From Candidatus Cloacimonadota bacterium (lineage in GTDB: Bacteria > Muiribacteriota > UBA6191): DNA of 42,013 nucleotides. Shown here one piece after another: positions 9,646-16,616 of the stretch. The position numbers and the translations under genes were made by a program. Under the pieces are notes generated by a model that did no database searches, was not told where the DNA came from, and saw nothing but the letters and a program-made list of their open reading frames with translations. Location: assembly GCA_002402105.1 (NCBI GenBank), contig NVVD01000001.1, forward strand, positions 85,533 through 127,545, read 5' to 3'. Each line of letters opens with the position of its first letter. The stretch's first letter is position 1.

Positions 9646-9873
9646 CTATTTTAGTAAGCCGTTTCTGACATAATAATTTAAAACGGCAAAATCAGCATTA
9701 TTCCCATCAATTAAAGAGTCCCAACTTTTATCTAAGATACTTGGTTTACTTAAACCTGGTCTGTCTTCTGTTGGTACAGAAGCAATATAAAATATTAATG
9801 AGCGATACTCTTGGGATTCGATCATTAAATCTACAATATTTTTTTTATAATCTGATTTTTCTTCTTGTGCCAT
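9646..9873 (-). CDS. Small conserved-looking protein heading the transsulfuration operon
   Basis: 75 residues, soluble and unrecognised. The start is set at ATG 9871-9873, which has AAAAGG upstream; a longer frame to 9984 would run back through a terminator hairpin and is unlikely. The protein begins MAQEEKSDYKKNIVD and contains 'IESQEYRSLIFYIASVPTEDRPGLSKPSILDKSWDSL' broken by no membrane segment. It lies 8 bases upstream of the cystathionine beta-synthase-like gene, so it is the first gene of the operon. A regulatory or accessory role is possible but unsupported. Confidence 0.65.
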   Translation of the reverse strand: MAQEEKSDYKKNIVDLMIESQEYRSLIFYIASVPTEDRPGLSKPSILDKSWDSLIDGNNADFAVLNYYVRNGLLK

Positions 9874-9969
9874 TTTTATACCTTTTAGTACGATTAGTAA
9901 TATGATTTTAGGATTGTACCATTCTTTTTTTAGGATAAAAAGTGAACAAAAAAATGGAGCTAGAATAGA

Positions 9970-10002
9970 AAAAAGCCCCAACAAAAAAATTGTTGGGGCT
10001 CT
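9970..10002 (-). terminator. Strong terminator of the 55-aa gene
   Basis: Perfect 11-bp stem: AGCCCCAACAA (9974-9984) pairs with TTGTTGGGGCT (9990-10000), with a five-base loop. On the minus strand it is followed by a run of T (plus strand 9970-9974 is A-rich). It closes the short gene at 10019-10186 and separates it from the operon downstream. Confidence 0.85.
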
Positions 10003-10018
10003 GACCGCTAAGAACTAC

Positions 10019-10186
10019 TTATTTACCGCAGAACTTTGCCTGAACTCTAGATAGTCCATCTTCTTCATCAAGAAGTGCGATACCTTCTGGGCCTAGTAGA
10101 CTTGTAAAATTTTGTTTGATGTAGCTTTTCATTTTTTCTTTTGCTGAGTCACCATTAAAATGACCGAATTTTTTTTCAAATGACAT
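10019..10186 (-). CDS. Small 55-aa soluble protein
   Basis: A short gene with a strong ribosome site (GAGGAG, 6 bases before ATG at 10184-10186) and its own strong terminator right after the stop, so it is very likely expressed. The product starts MSFEKKFGHFNGDSAKEK and ends with VQAKFCGK, with a single Cys near the C-terminus. It is charged, has no membrane segment and matches no family I know. A candidate promoter lies at 10226-10253. The standalone transcription unit and high-quality expression signals suggest an abundant small protein. Confidence 0.7.
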   Translation of the reverse strand: MSFEKKFGHFNGDSAKEKMKSYIKQNFTSLLGPEGIALLDEEDGLSRVQAKFCGK

Positions 10187-10214
10187 TTTTTCTCCTCTTT
10201 TTCAATGTTTTTAT

Positions 10215-10285
10215 TAAGTACATAAATCCTATCGCACAGACTTTTACCTTCAATAACACTAAATTAGTGGACTTTTTTGTACTTA
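10215..10285. promoter_or_regulatory. Nested dyads between divergent genes
   Basis: A perfect 13-base palindrome CACTAA-A-TTAGTG (10257-10269) lies inside a wider pair TAAGTAC (10215-10221) and GTACTTA (10279-10285). The site is between the divergent genes at 10186 and 10399 and overlaps the upstream edge of the candidate minus-strand promoter, as expected of an operator. No regulator is assigned. Confidence 0.35.
10226..10253 (-). promoter_or_regulatory. Candidate promoter of the 55-aa gene
   Basis: On the minus strand TTGAAG (plus 10248-10253) and TAGGAT (plus 10226-10231) are 16 bases apart, each matching four of six sigma-70 consensus bases. The spacing to the start codon leaves a 5' leader of about 30-40 bases. 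Confidence 0.35.
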
Positions 10286-10398
10286 CCGCCTTTTTAAATC
10301 AAGGAATAACAAAAGTTTAAATATTATGTGTTTTTTTGTAAGAAACTAGGCTTTGTGTTTCGATTTAGATAGTGAACTTATTTAAAACAAGGATACTA

Positions 10399-10821
10399 AT
10401 GGCATTTTCAAATAAAGCATATACAGATATTGTAATGACTACCCCTATATTTTTTCAGGGTTTGATGGTTTATATGACATCTATAGTTGGTTACTCTTTT
10501 ATGGATAAGTACTTTTTATTGAAAGGATTTAGCTTATATTTTGTCTATTTATTTGTATGGGCTTTATTATTGATATTTTTAAGAAGAATTATAATGACGC
10601 CATATAACAGAATATTTAGCTTATGGGTTATTTTATATCATACTTTTGCAGGCATGAAAGTTTGGAAACCTTTTATTATAATCGTAAATAAATCGTTGGG
10701 ACAACTTGTGGCACCCCCGAGTATTGGTATATTTAGTCATTATTCAGCGATTGTATTTTTACTTTTATATGCTGGTTTGATTCATCATTTTTCAAAAAGT
10801 GGTGATGGCCAATGGGCTTAA
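10399..10821 (+). CDS. Multi-pass membrane protein, unknown
   Basis: 140 residues with about four hydrophobic segments (near residues 14-34, 38-62, 72-92 and 112-128). The start is ATG 10399, with AGGA 5-8 bases upstream; an in-frame GTG nine codons earlier has no ribosome site. It is probably an inner-membrane protein. A 'YHTFAGMKVWKPF' loop and a His-rich end (LIHHFSKSGDG) are the notable polar parts. The last 29 codons overlap, on the opposite strand, the end of the gene at 10733-11383. No family recognised. Confidence 0.65.
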   Translation: MAFSNKAYTDIVMTTPIFFQGLMVYMTSIVGYSFMDKYFLLKGFSLYFVYLFVWALLLIFLRRIIMTPYNRIFSLWVILYHTFAGMKVWKPFIIIVNKSLGQLVAPPSIGIFSHYSAIVFLLLYAGLIHHFSKSGDGQWA

Positions 10822-11383
10822 TTTTTTTAAAGCGATTATAGCTTTTTATTGTTTTTAAAATTTCTATTTTTAATTTAGATTCTTTTGTTTTAGAGTATCC
10901 ATTTATTTTTATGATTTGTTGGCCATTTTCATCAAATAAGATGACAGTAGATTGATTGATTTTCGCTTTGTATAAATTAAATAACTGTCTTTTGTAATCA
11001 CCAAGCCATATGATATCTAAATTAAGAATATCTTGTCTCTCTTTTTCTTGTAGGTAAGAAATAGATTCCTTAAATTCTGATTTAACAATTTTTCTAATTT
11101 TATTAAAAACTTTTTTTTTAGGAATCATAAAAAAGAGACCTCCAGGAGAAACTATATTGAGTAGTTTTATTTTAGCTCTTTTTAGTAGTTTTGGATTTAA
11201 GCTTTCAATCCATTGGTTCATTTGTTTTTGATTACCTTTTGTAAAAAAACTGACTAAAATAGGTTGTTTTTGATTTGGAATAGATATTTTTTGACCAAAT
11301 AAGCTATTTCGCTTGATTTGGAGATTTTCTTTAGTCCATGAAATTGATAAAAGAGCTATGATTAAAAAAGAGTTCCATTTCAT
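10733..11383 (-). CDS. Secreted basic protein, possibly thioredoxin-fold
   Basis: 216 residues with an N-terminal hydrophobic stretch (MKWNSFLIIALLSIS) typical of an export signal. The mature protein is basic. 'QPILVSFFTKGNQKQMNQW' early on and 'STVILFDENGQQIIKINGYS' later look like the first strand/helix and the last strands of a redoxin fold, but there is no CxxC, so any redox activity is doubtful. ATG at 11381-11383 has AAAGG about 10 bases upstream although it lies inside the 3' end of the methyltransferase gene (53-base overlap). Its C-terminal 29 codons overlap the convergent membrane protein gene. Confidence 0.6.
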   Translation of the reverse strand: MKWNSFLIIALLSISWTKENLQIKRNSLFGQKISIPNQKQPILVSFFTKGNQKQMNQWIESLNPKLLKRAKIKLLNIVSPGGLFFMIPKKKVFNKIRKIVKSEFKESISYLQEKERQDILNLDIIWLGDYKRQLFNLYKAKINQSTVILFDENGQQIIKINGYSKTKESKLKIEILKTIKSYNRFKKIKPIGHHHFLKNDESNQHIKVKIQSLNND

Positions 11384-12422
11384 AGTGGGGTAACCTTTGT
11401 AAAAATGGGGTTAGTATTTCATTTTGCAATTGTTTTTGTTGAATTTCCATGGATTTTGGAAAACAAAATGCCATTTTTTGGCTTTTCATATCATGAACTT
11501 GAAAGGGCGCTGTAAATTGCATGGTTTTACAATGGGGGCATTCAGATAAATTGATTTCACCCAAAAGAAGTTTTTTGTATAAAGATTGATGAGTTTGTTT
11601 GTTTATACTACGATAGATTTTATCTTGATGAAGCATTTGACAGTTAGAGCATTGAAAAGCTAAGGGAGTTGCTTTTAACTCTTTGCTAGCTTGGATTATA
11701 ATGATATAAAATTGGGTGTTAATTAGTGAATAACGAAAATTACTAGAGTTTATATTGGGGTTTAAAGAATTTAAAATATGTGGACTAGGATCAAATACTT
11801 TTCTTTCTAAAACTTCCACTTCTTCGAAGCCAGCATCAAAAAAATATTGAATGAAAATTTCTTGTTGAGAAATATTTTGAAATAATAATGGAGTTTTTTG
11901 GTTGTTAAATAAGTCTTCACTAAATTTTATTTCTGATGAACTACAAACAAACTCTCCAGAGAGAAATATTCCGTTTCCACTTAGGTGACTATAAATATTT
12001 TGAATAATCTCGTTTTGTTTTTTTAATAGATGAATAGATGCATTTGAAATGATTAAATCAAAGCTTTGTGTGAGTAAATCTTGAGAAGAAAATTGAATAT
12101 TTTGACTTTGTTTAAGAGAATTGGCGTGCTCAATCATTTCTATACAAGGGTCGTAGCCAAAAAAATCTAAACTTGGATAACTTTCATTTAATAAGATTAA
12201 ATCACTACCACTTCCACATCCAAAATCTAATATACTTTTAATATTTGAGTGCTCTATTATAGGTTTTATATGAGGATGTAGGTTTGAACAACCAAAAGAG
12301 TAAGAAGTGGCTCTTATATTTTTATTTTTGGTTTCAGAGTCATAAATATTACCTTTACCAGGAGACTTTATACGCTCATTTATTTCATTTTTGTAAATTT
12401 TGTCTAAGTTTAGATTGCTCAT
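11331..12422 (-). CDS. Methyltransferase fused to CpXC-like Cys domain
   Basis: 363 residues in two parts. Residues about 45-160 are a class I SAM methyltransferase: motif I LDFGCGSGSDL (65-75), acidic residue after the second strand in 'GYDPCIEM', and 'FDLIISNASIHLL' (121-133) as motif IV. Residues about 255-325 look like the CpXC domain: CSNC (258-261), ECPHC (C295, C298), then 'PFQVHD' and 'FCFPK', the spacing expected for that putative zinc-binding domain. The substrate is unknown; the methyltransferase part is closest in feel to small-molecule or metalloid methyltransferases. It overlaps the downstream gene by 53 bases. The fusion architecture is not one I recognise. Confidence 0.75.
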   Translation of the reverse strand: MSNLNLDKIYKNEINERIKSPGKGNIYDSETKNKNIRATSYSFGCSNLHPHIKPIIEHSNIKSILDFGCGSGSDLILLNESYPSLDFFGYDPCIEMIEHANSLKQSQNIQFSSQDLLTQSFDLIISNASIHLLKKQNEIIQNIYSHLSGNGIFLSGEFVCSSSEIKFSEDLFNNQKTPLLFQNISQQEIFIQYFFDAGFEEVEVLERKVFDPSPHILNSLNPNINSSNFRYSLINTQFYIIIIQASKELKATPLAFQCSNCQMLHQDKIYRSINKQTHQSLYKKLLLGEINLSECPHCKTMQFTAPFQVHDMKSQKMAFCFPKSMEIQQKQLQNEILTPFLQRLPHYEMELFFNHSSFINFMD

Positions 12423-12563
12423 TTTGAATGAATTTCTTTATTTTTGAGAGTAGTTAGTTTTACCAAGGATTTTATAGACTCCCTTTTTTGTTTTGTGAAA
12501 GATTATACGAAAAGATATTGCCTTTGTCTTTATTTAATTTTGAAATTAAGAAAGAGAAAAAAA

Positions 12564-12593
12564 TTGACATATCTACCTACCGTTAGGTACGAT
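12564..12593 (+). promoter_or_regulatory. Promoter with operator 1 (TetR-type dyad)
   Basis: TTGACA (12564-12569, perfect -35) and TACGAT (12588-12593) are 18 bases apart. Inside the spacer and overlapping the -10 is a perfect dyad TACCTA-CCGT-TAGGTA (12574-12589). A repressor bound here would block RNA polymerase. The TetR gene two positions downstream is the obvious candidate regulator. Confidence 0.7.
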
Positions 12594-12605
12594 GGATAGA
12601 GTTGT

Positions 12606-12623
12606 CTACCGAGTGATAGGTAG
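12606..12623 (+). promoter_or_regulatory. Operator 2 (TetR-type dyad)
   Basis: CTACC-GAGTGATA-GGTAG shares its half-site with the dyad at 12574-12589; the centres are 33 bases apart, about three helical turns, so two dimers could sit on the same face. It lies downstream of the -10, in the leader of the MAPEG gene. Confidence 0.55.
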
Positions 12624-12646
12624 AAGTTAAATAGACAGGAGAAAAT

Positions 12647-13051
12647 ATGTTAAAAACAGAATTATATTGGTTAACAATGACAACTATGATGACAGGGTTA
12701 CTTTGGATGCCATATATAGTAAATAGAATGCTTGAGGTGGGTGTAATTAAGGCAATGATGGATTCAAATGCTGATACAACACCGATTGCAGATTGGGGCA
12801 AAAGAATGATGAAAGCTCATTCTAATGCAGTTGAAAATTTAGTAGTTTTTGCTCCACTAGTGTTAGTTTTGAGTATAAGCGGTTTATCAACAGCATTGAC
12901 TGCAAAAGCAGCAATGATTTACTTTTTTGCGAGGCTCACTCATTACCTAGTTTATACTGCTGGTGTTCCTGTGATTAGAACTATAACATTTATAATTGGT
13001 GTAGTGTGTCAGATGATTATGGCTTTAACTATTTTAGGTGTTTTAAAATAA
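12647..13051 (+). CDS. MAPEG-family membrane protein
   Basis: 134 residues, the usual MAPEG length, with four hydrophobic helices. The hallmark 'AHSNAVENLVVFAPLVL' (MAPEG: hxNxxExxxxFxxL) at about residues 57-73 and 'RLTHYLVYTAGVPVIRT' near 96-112 place it in the MAPEG fold, which includes microsomal glutathione transferases; E59-N60-like and Arg residues of the glutathione site are plausible here. ATG has AGGAG 7 bases before it. It is the first gene after an operator-bearing promoter and is followed by a TetR gene and a metallo-beta-lactamase gene, which suggests inducible handling of an electrophile or lipid peroxide. Substrate unknown. Confidence 0.85.
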   Translation: MLKTELYWLTMTTMMTGLLWMPYIVNRMLEVGVIKAMMDSNADTTPIADWGKRMMKAHSNAVENLVVFAPLVLVLSISGLSTALTAKAAMIYFFARLTHYLVYTAGVPVIRTITFIIGVVCQMIMALTILGVLK

Positions 13052-13131
13052 TTTTAAATTGTGAAAACTTTTTGTAGCTTTTATTATGTTATTGAGAGAA
13101 TTTTGTCGTTTAAAATTATAGTTAGGTAATA

Positions 13132-13713
13132 ATGTCTAAAGAAATGAAAATTAAAACATTTGATAGAATTTTAGATGTAACTCAAGATTTAATTCAAACA
13201 AGAGGTTATAGCTCTATTAGTTTTTCAGAAATAGCTTTATTAGTTGGAATTAAAAAGCCTAGTGTTATTCATCACTTTCCAAGTAAATCAGCTCTTGTAA
13301 AGGCTGTTGTTGTTAGATATAGGAGCTTTTTTTCTAATGCTTTGAATCAAATTTCAGAATCCAAAGATAAAACAGCCTTACAAGCTTTAGAGTTTTATTT
13401 TATTCCATACATAGATGTCGGCTCTTTGGGGCAAAAAATTTGTTTATGCGGAGCATTAGCGGGTGAATTTACTGCTCTGCCTCAAGAAATTCAAAATGAG
13501 GTACGCCTTTTTTTTAGAGATCATCAGTCATGGTTAGAAGGTATTTTAACAAGAGGAAAAAACTCAAAAGAATTTCATTTTGATGATTCACCCTCAAAAT
13601 TGGCAGCTTTATTTTTAGGAGCCCTTCAAGGGGCTTTAGTGGTACAAAGAGCTTCGGGAAATTTAAATTATATACAAGATGTGATTATTGGTTTGAAGAT
13701 GAAGTTATTATAG
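13132..13713 (+). CDS. TetR-family repressor with vicinal sensor-type cysteines
   Basis: 193 residues. The N-terminal TetR helix-turn-helix spans about residues 11-57 ('SFSEIALLVGIKKPSVIHHF'). The ligand domain has 'KICLCGALAGEF' with C104 and C106, in the region where NemR-like TetR proteins have a reactive cysteine; it is tempting to read them as electrophile or redox sensors, but this is inference. A TAGGTA half-site (13123-13128), as in the operators at 12574-12623, lies just upstream of its ATG, so autoregulation is possible. It is downstream of the MAPEG gene and upstream of the hydrolase gene, same strand. Confidence 0.88.
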   Translation: MSKEMKIKTFDRILDVTQDLIQTRGYSSISFSEIALLVGIKKPSVIHHFPSKSALVKAVVVRYRSFFSNALNQISESKDKTALQALEFYFIPYIDVGSLGQKICLCGALAGEFTALPQEIQNEVRLFFRDHQSWLEGILTRGKNSKEFHFDDSPSKLAALFLGALQGALVVQRASGNLNYIQDVIIGLKMKLL

Positions 13714-13789
13714 CTAAATTTTACTTATATATTTAAAAATAGTGAGTAATTTTATTATTATAAGACAAATTAATAAAATTGGAGATTTT

Positions 13790-14668
13790 ATGAGATTAAT
13801 GAAAATAGTTTATATTTTAATATTTACATCGAGTTTACTGGCTCATGAGTCAGGCTTTGAAAATATAAAAATTCGTATAGAAAATGTAAACAAAAATATT
13901 TGGTGTGTTTTTGGAGCAGGTGGAAATATAGGAATTTCAGTTGGAGAAGATGGTATTTTAATGATTGATGATCAGTTTGCTCCATTAGCAGAAAAGATTC
14001 AATCAGCTTTAGAAAATAAATTTCATAAAAAAATCAAATATATTATTAATACTCATTGGCATGGAGATCATACTGGTGGTAATGAAGCCTTTTCAAAGAT
14101 TGCTCCTATTATTGCTCAACAAAATGTTAAAACTAGGTTACAAAATATCCAAAAGCGTGGTTCAAGAGTTTTCCCAAAGAGACCAAAAGAGGCATGGCCT
14201 ACTATATCCTATCAAAAACATCTTGAACTTGAGTTTAATAATGAAGAAGTTGTATTAACTCATCTTCCAAATGGGCATACTGATGGCGACTCTATAGTAT
14301 ATTTTAGTAAGTCAAAAGTTTTACATATGGGAGATCACTTTTTTACAAAAAGATTTCCATTTATTGATATACATACAGGTGGAAGTGTTTCTGGTTATTT
14401 AAAAAACTTATCATTTGTACTTAAAAACTTTAGTAAAGAGACTAAATTGATTCCGGGACATGGAATATTATCGTCGATGTCTGATTTAGAAAAATACTAT
14501 CAAATGATTTTAAATACAAATAAAATGGTACAAGATAAAAAAAGAGCTAAAAAATCGTTAGAATTGATTATAAAAGAAGGGTTAGGAGATAAATTTAAGT
14601 CTTATGCTTGGGGTTTTATATCAGAAAAAAAATGGATTGAAGTTTTATTTGTAGATAAAAAAGATTGA
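13790..14668 (+). CDS. Secreted metallo-beta-lactamase-fold hydrolase
   Basis: 292 residues from ATG 13790, chosen because GGAG lies 5 bases upstream and the frame then opens with a signal peptide (MRLMKIVYILIFTSSLLA). The zinc motif HWHGDH is at residues 89-94; the third His is in HLPNGHTDGDS, the bridging Asp in HMGDHFF and the last His in IPGHG, so both metal sites look complete. It is a periplasmic or extracellular hydrolase of the MBL superfamily; beta-lactamase, lactonase and glyoxalase-like activities are all possible. As third gene of the MAPEG-TetR cluster it may act on the same toxic compound. Confidence 0.85.
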   Translation: MRLMKIVYILIFTSSLLAHESGFENIKIRIENVNKNIWCVFGAGGNIGISVGEDGILMIDDQFAPLAEKIQSALENKFHKKIKYIINTHWHGDHTGGNEAFSKIAPIIAQQNVKTRLQNIQKRGSRVFPKRPKEAWPTISYQKHLELEFNNEEVVLTHLPNGHTDGDSIVYFSKSKVLHMGDHFFTKRFPFIDIHTGGSVSGYLKNLSFVLKNFSKETKLIPGHGILSSMSDLEKYYQMILNTNKMVQDKKRAKKSLELIIKEGLGDKFKSYAWGFISEKKWIEVLFVDKKD

Positions 14669-14743
14669 TTTCTATGTCTTTTCTATTGTATCCAATTTTC
14701 TAAAAGCATAACTCTTATAATTTGAGACTCATAGAGATGAACT

Positions 14744-14860
14744 TGTAGCAAACTGGAAGTTTGCAGTTATTTTAAGCAAGCAAAAGTTTTGGATGGCACC
14801 GTTGTTTGGCCTAATGAGCTAGATATTTGTCCTGATACTTTGTATTTAGAGTCTGATTAG
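14744..14860 (+). pseudogene. Remnant of a DUF2442-like gene
   Basis: Reading from 14744 to TAG at 14858-14860 gives a peptide that ends like DUF2442 proteins: 'YFKQAKVLDGTVVWPNELD' followed by ICPDTLYLESD. No start codon fits: the same frame is closed by TGA just upstream, and other frames carry what look like the rest (for example 'RDELVANWKF') only after frameshifts. I read it as a decayed gene; DUF2442 genes often sit beside DUF4160 genes in toxin-antitoxin-like pairs, but no partner remains here. Confidence 0.6.
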
Positions 14861-14865
14861 TTTTA

Positions 14866-15180
14866 TTACCATAAAACAGGATAATCATCACTTAAAGAGC
14901 TTTCATGGGTTTTTAACCAATCTTTCCACTCCGAAAATAGCTCAGCAATATTTAATTGTTTATTTTTGCGTAAATCATTGCCGTTTACTTTAAAGTTTAA
15001 TCTGATTTGTCCTGTTTGTGGGAAGTAGACATATCCTCCCATTGTAGGTGAAATATCTTCTTCTTTGATATAGGCTATTTGAATTGCATAAAAGAAAGTA
15101 AAAATAAAAAATATTAATGCAAAAAGTTTCCGTATCAACATTAAACTTATATTTGAAGGTATTTTTATAAAAAAATTCAT
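14866..15180 (-). CDS. Small single-pass membrane or secreted protein
   Basis: 104 residues of no known family. A hydrophobic stretch at about residues 14-35 (MLIRKLFALIFFIFTFFYA) could be a signal peptide or membrane anchor, followed by a polar domain with 'GGYVYFPQTGQIRLNFKVNG' (exposed beta hairpin) and a C-terminal helix with three Trp. ATG at 15180 has no clear ribosome site; ATG at 15141 is an alternative and would begin right at the hydrophobic stretch. It overlaps nothing and its 3' end abuts the DUF2442 remnant. Coding status is moderately likely. Confidence 0.5.
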   Translation of the reverse strand: MNFFIKIPSNISLMLIRKLFALIFFIFTFFYAIQIAYIKEEDISPTMGGYVYFPQTGQIRLNFKVNGNDLRKNKQLNIAELFSEWKDWLKTHESSLSDDYPVLW

Positions 15181-15314
15181 ACGAAATTATAATATTGGTT
15201 AAAGGCTATAGTTAAATTACTATATGAATTTTTAAGTACTCCACGTTGAAACAAAATCCAAAATACCACGTATTTATATTAACAGATAAAATAAAAATTC
15301 AATTGGAGAATTTT

Positions 15315-16616
15315 ATGTTGATAAAAAAATGTATAGTTTTAGCATCTTTAGTATTATTGAGTAACACATATTCAGATGATTTTTTTGATGGTTTAGTGGC
15401 TAATGAAACTCCTGAACAAAAAACAGAAGTTGCTACTGTGTCTTATGAGTTTGATGCAGAGGTTTTAACAGCAGACTGTTCCCCCGAAAAAATAACAAAA
15501 GAAACTTTGTTAAGAGAGATTAACGGAATATATAAAAGTCCAAAAAAATATGAAAAAGATGCTTTTCAAAACCTTTGGATGGATACACCTGAAATGATTC
15601 CGGAGGTATTAAGAGAAGTTAAAGGAATATCTGAATGTTTAGACATGAGAATCCAAAATAGCTCTGGACAACAGCAAGAAAAATTTAAAAAAGCTCAAAA
15701 TCAATTTGATACTTCTTATCACTCTCTATTAAAAATGGTAGCAAAGGTATATCCAACTACAGACCGTTTAAAGGGACATGGTTATAAATTAACTAATGTT
15801 GTAAAGACTTTAGACGGTAGAGGTGCAACAAGAGTAAGAATAGATATTTCAAAACTATTAATAAAAGATATTAAAAGAATGCATGCTATAAAAGGCAAAG
15901 GAAGCTCTTTTAAATATCAGCAAAGAAACTTAACTTCTCGTCATACAAACTACTTACTTGCTATTTTAAAAGGTGAAGAAGGTAATAAAGCAATATTGCA
16001 GAGTGCTTTTGATGAGTCTACAGGCTTTGATATCAATGATATGTGGGATTTAGTACTTGGTAATACCTGTGGTTACTTTAGTAATCAAGGTAATTGCAAT
16101 GATTTTAGTGTTGAGAATGGTCAAAAAGCAGCTGGTGAAATTATTGGTAGCATTTCTGTTAGAGCTGGTCAAATGGTTAAAAAAGATGATGAAAAAAGCT
16201 TAAAATCAAATGCTTTTTATCTAGGTAAAATAATGAATGCATTTGATAAATCGTTTGCAAAAAATTTAAAAAAAGCTAGAAAGAAAAAAGAAAAATCACA
16301 AGTAGATTATGGTTTTAATATCGTTAAATATAGCTTAAAAGCAATTTCATATCTCGTACCTGGTCCAGCTAAAGATATTATTAGTAATGTTGAAGATGGC
16401 TTAAAAGCTTTATATGGCATTGAGTCAAAACAAGAAAAGCAATCAAAAGCTGTAGATTTAAGTCAGAAAAAAATGAAAAAACTTCAAGACCTAACTATCA
16501 GAACCGTTAAAGCTGGTTTTGGCTTAGGGCTAAAAGGTCGCTCTTTTCAAGATAAAATGAACAATAATCATCAATTTGAGTCTGAGTTAGACAATGGTTA
16601 TAGGGGTAGAAATTAA
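15315..16616 (+). CDS. Secreted protein of unknown function
   Basis: 433 residues from ATG 15315, chosen for GGAG 6 bases upstream and for the signal peptide MLIKKCIVLASLVLLSNTYS with predicted cleavage before DDFFDG. An in-frame TTG further upstream has no ribosome site. The mature protein is Lys-rich and mostly helical, with few Cys (two near 'NTCGYFSNQGNC', which could form a disulfide). There is no catalytic motif I recognise. The C-terminal 10 codons overlap the end of the convergent P-loop gene by 30 bases. Confidence 0.7.
   Translation: MLIKKCIVLASLVLLSNTYSDDFFDGLVANETPEQKTEVATVSYEFDAEVLTADCSPEKITKETLLREINGIYKSPKKYEKDAFQNLWMDTPEMIPEVLREVKGISECLDMRIQNSSGQQQEKFKKAQNQFDTSYHSLLKMVAKVYPTTDRLKGHGYKLTNVVKTLDGRGATRVRIDISKLLIKDIKRMHAIKGKGSSFKYQQRNLTSRHTNYLLAILKGEEGNKAILQSAFDESTGFDINDMWDLVLGNTCGYFSNQGNCNDFSVENGQKAAGEIIGSISVRAGQMVKKDDEKSLKSNAFYLGKIMNAFDKSFAKNLKKARKKKEKSQVDYGFNIVKYSLKAISYLVPGPAKDIISNVEDGLKALYGIESKQEKQSKAVDLSQKKMKKLQDLTIRTVKAGFGLGLKGRSFQDKMNNNHQFESELDNGYRGRN

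Noticed and set aside
9874..9984. N-terminal extension of the 75-aa protein to 9984
   Set aside because: It would run through the terminator hairpin of the neighbouring gene and lacks a ribosome site; ATG 9873 has one.
12583..12801. 72-residue minus-strand frame across the MAPEG promoter
   Set aside because: It covers the promoter and operators and the MAPEG coding frame is far better supported.
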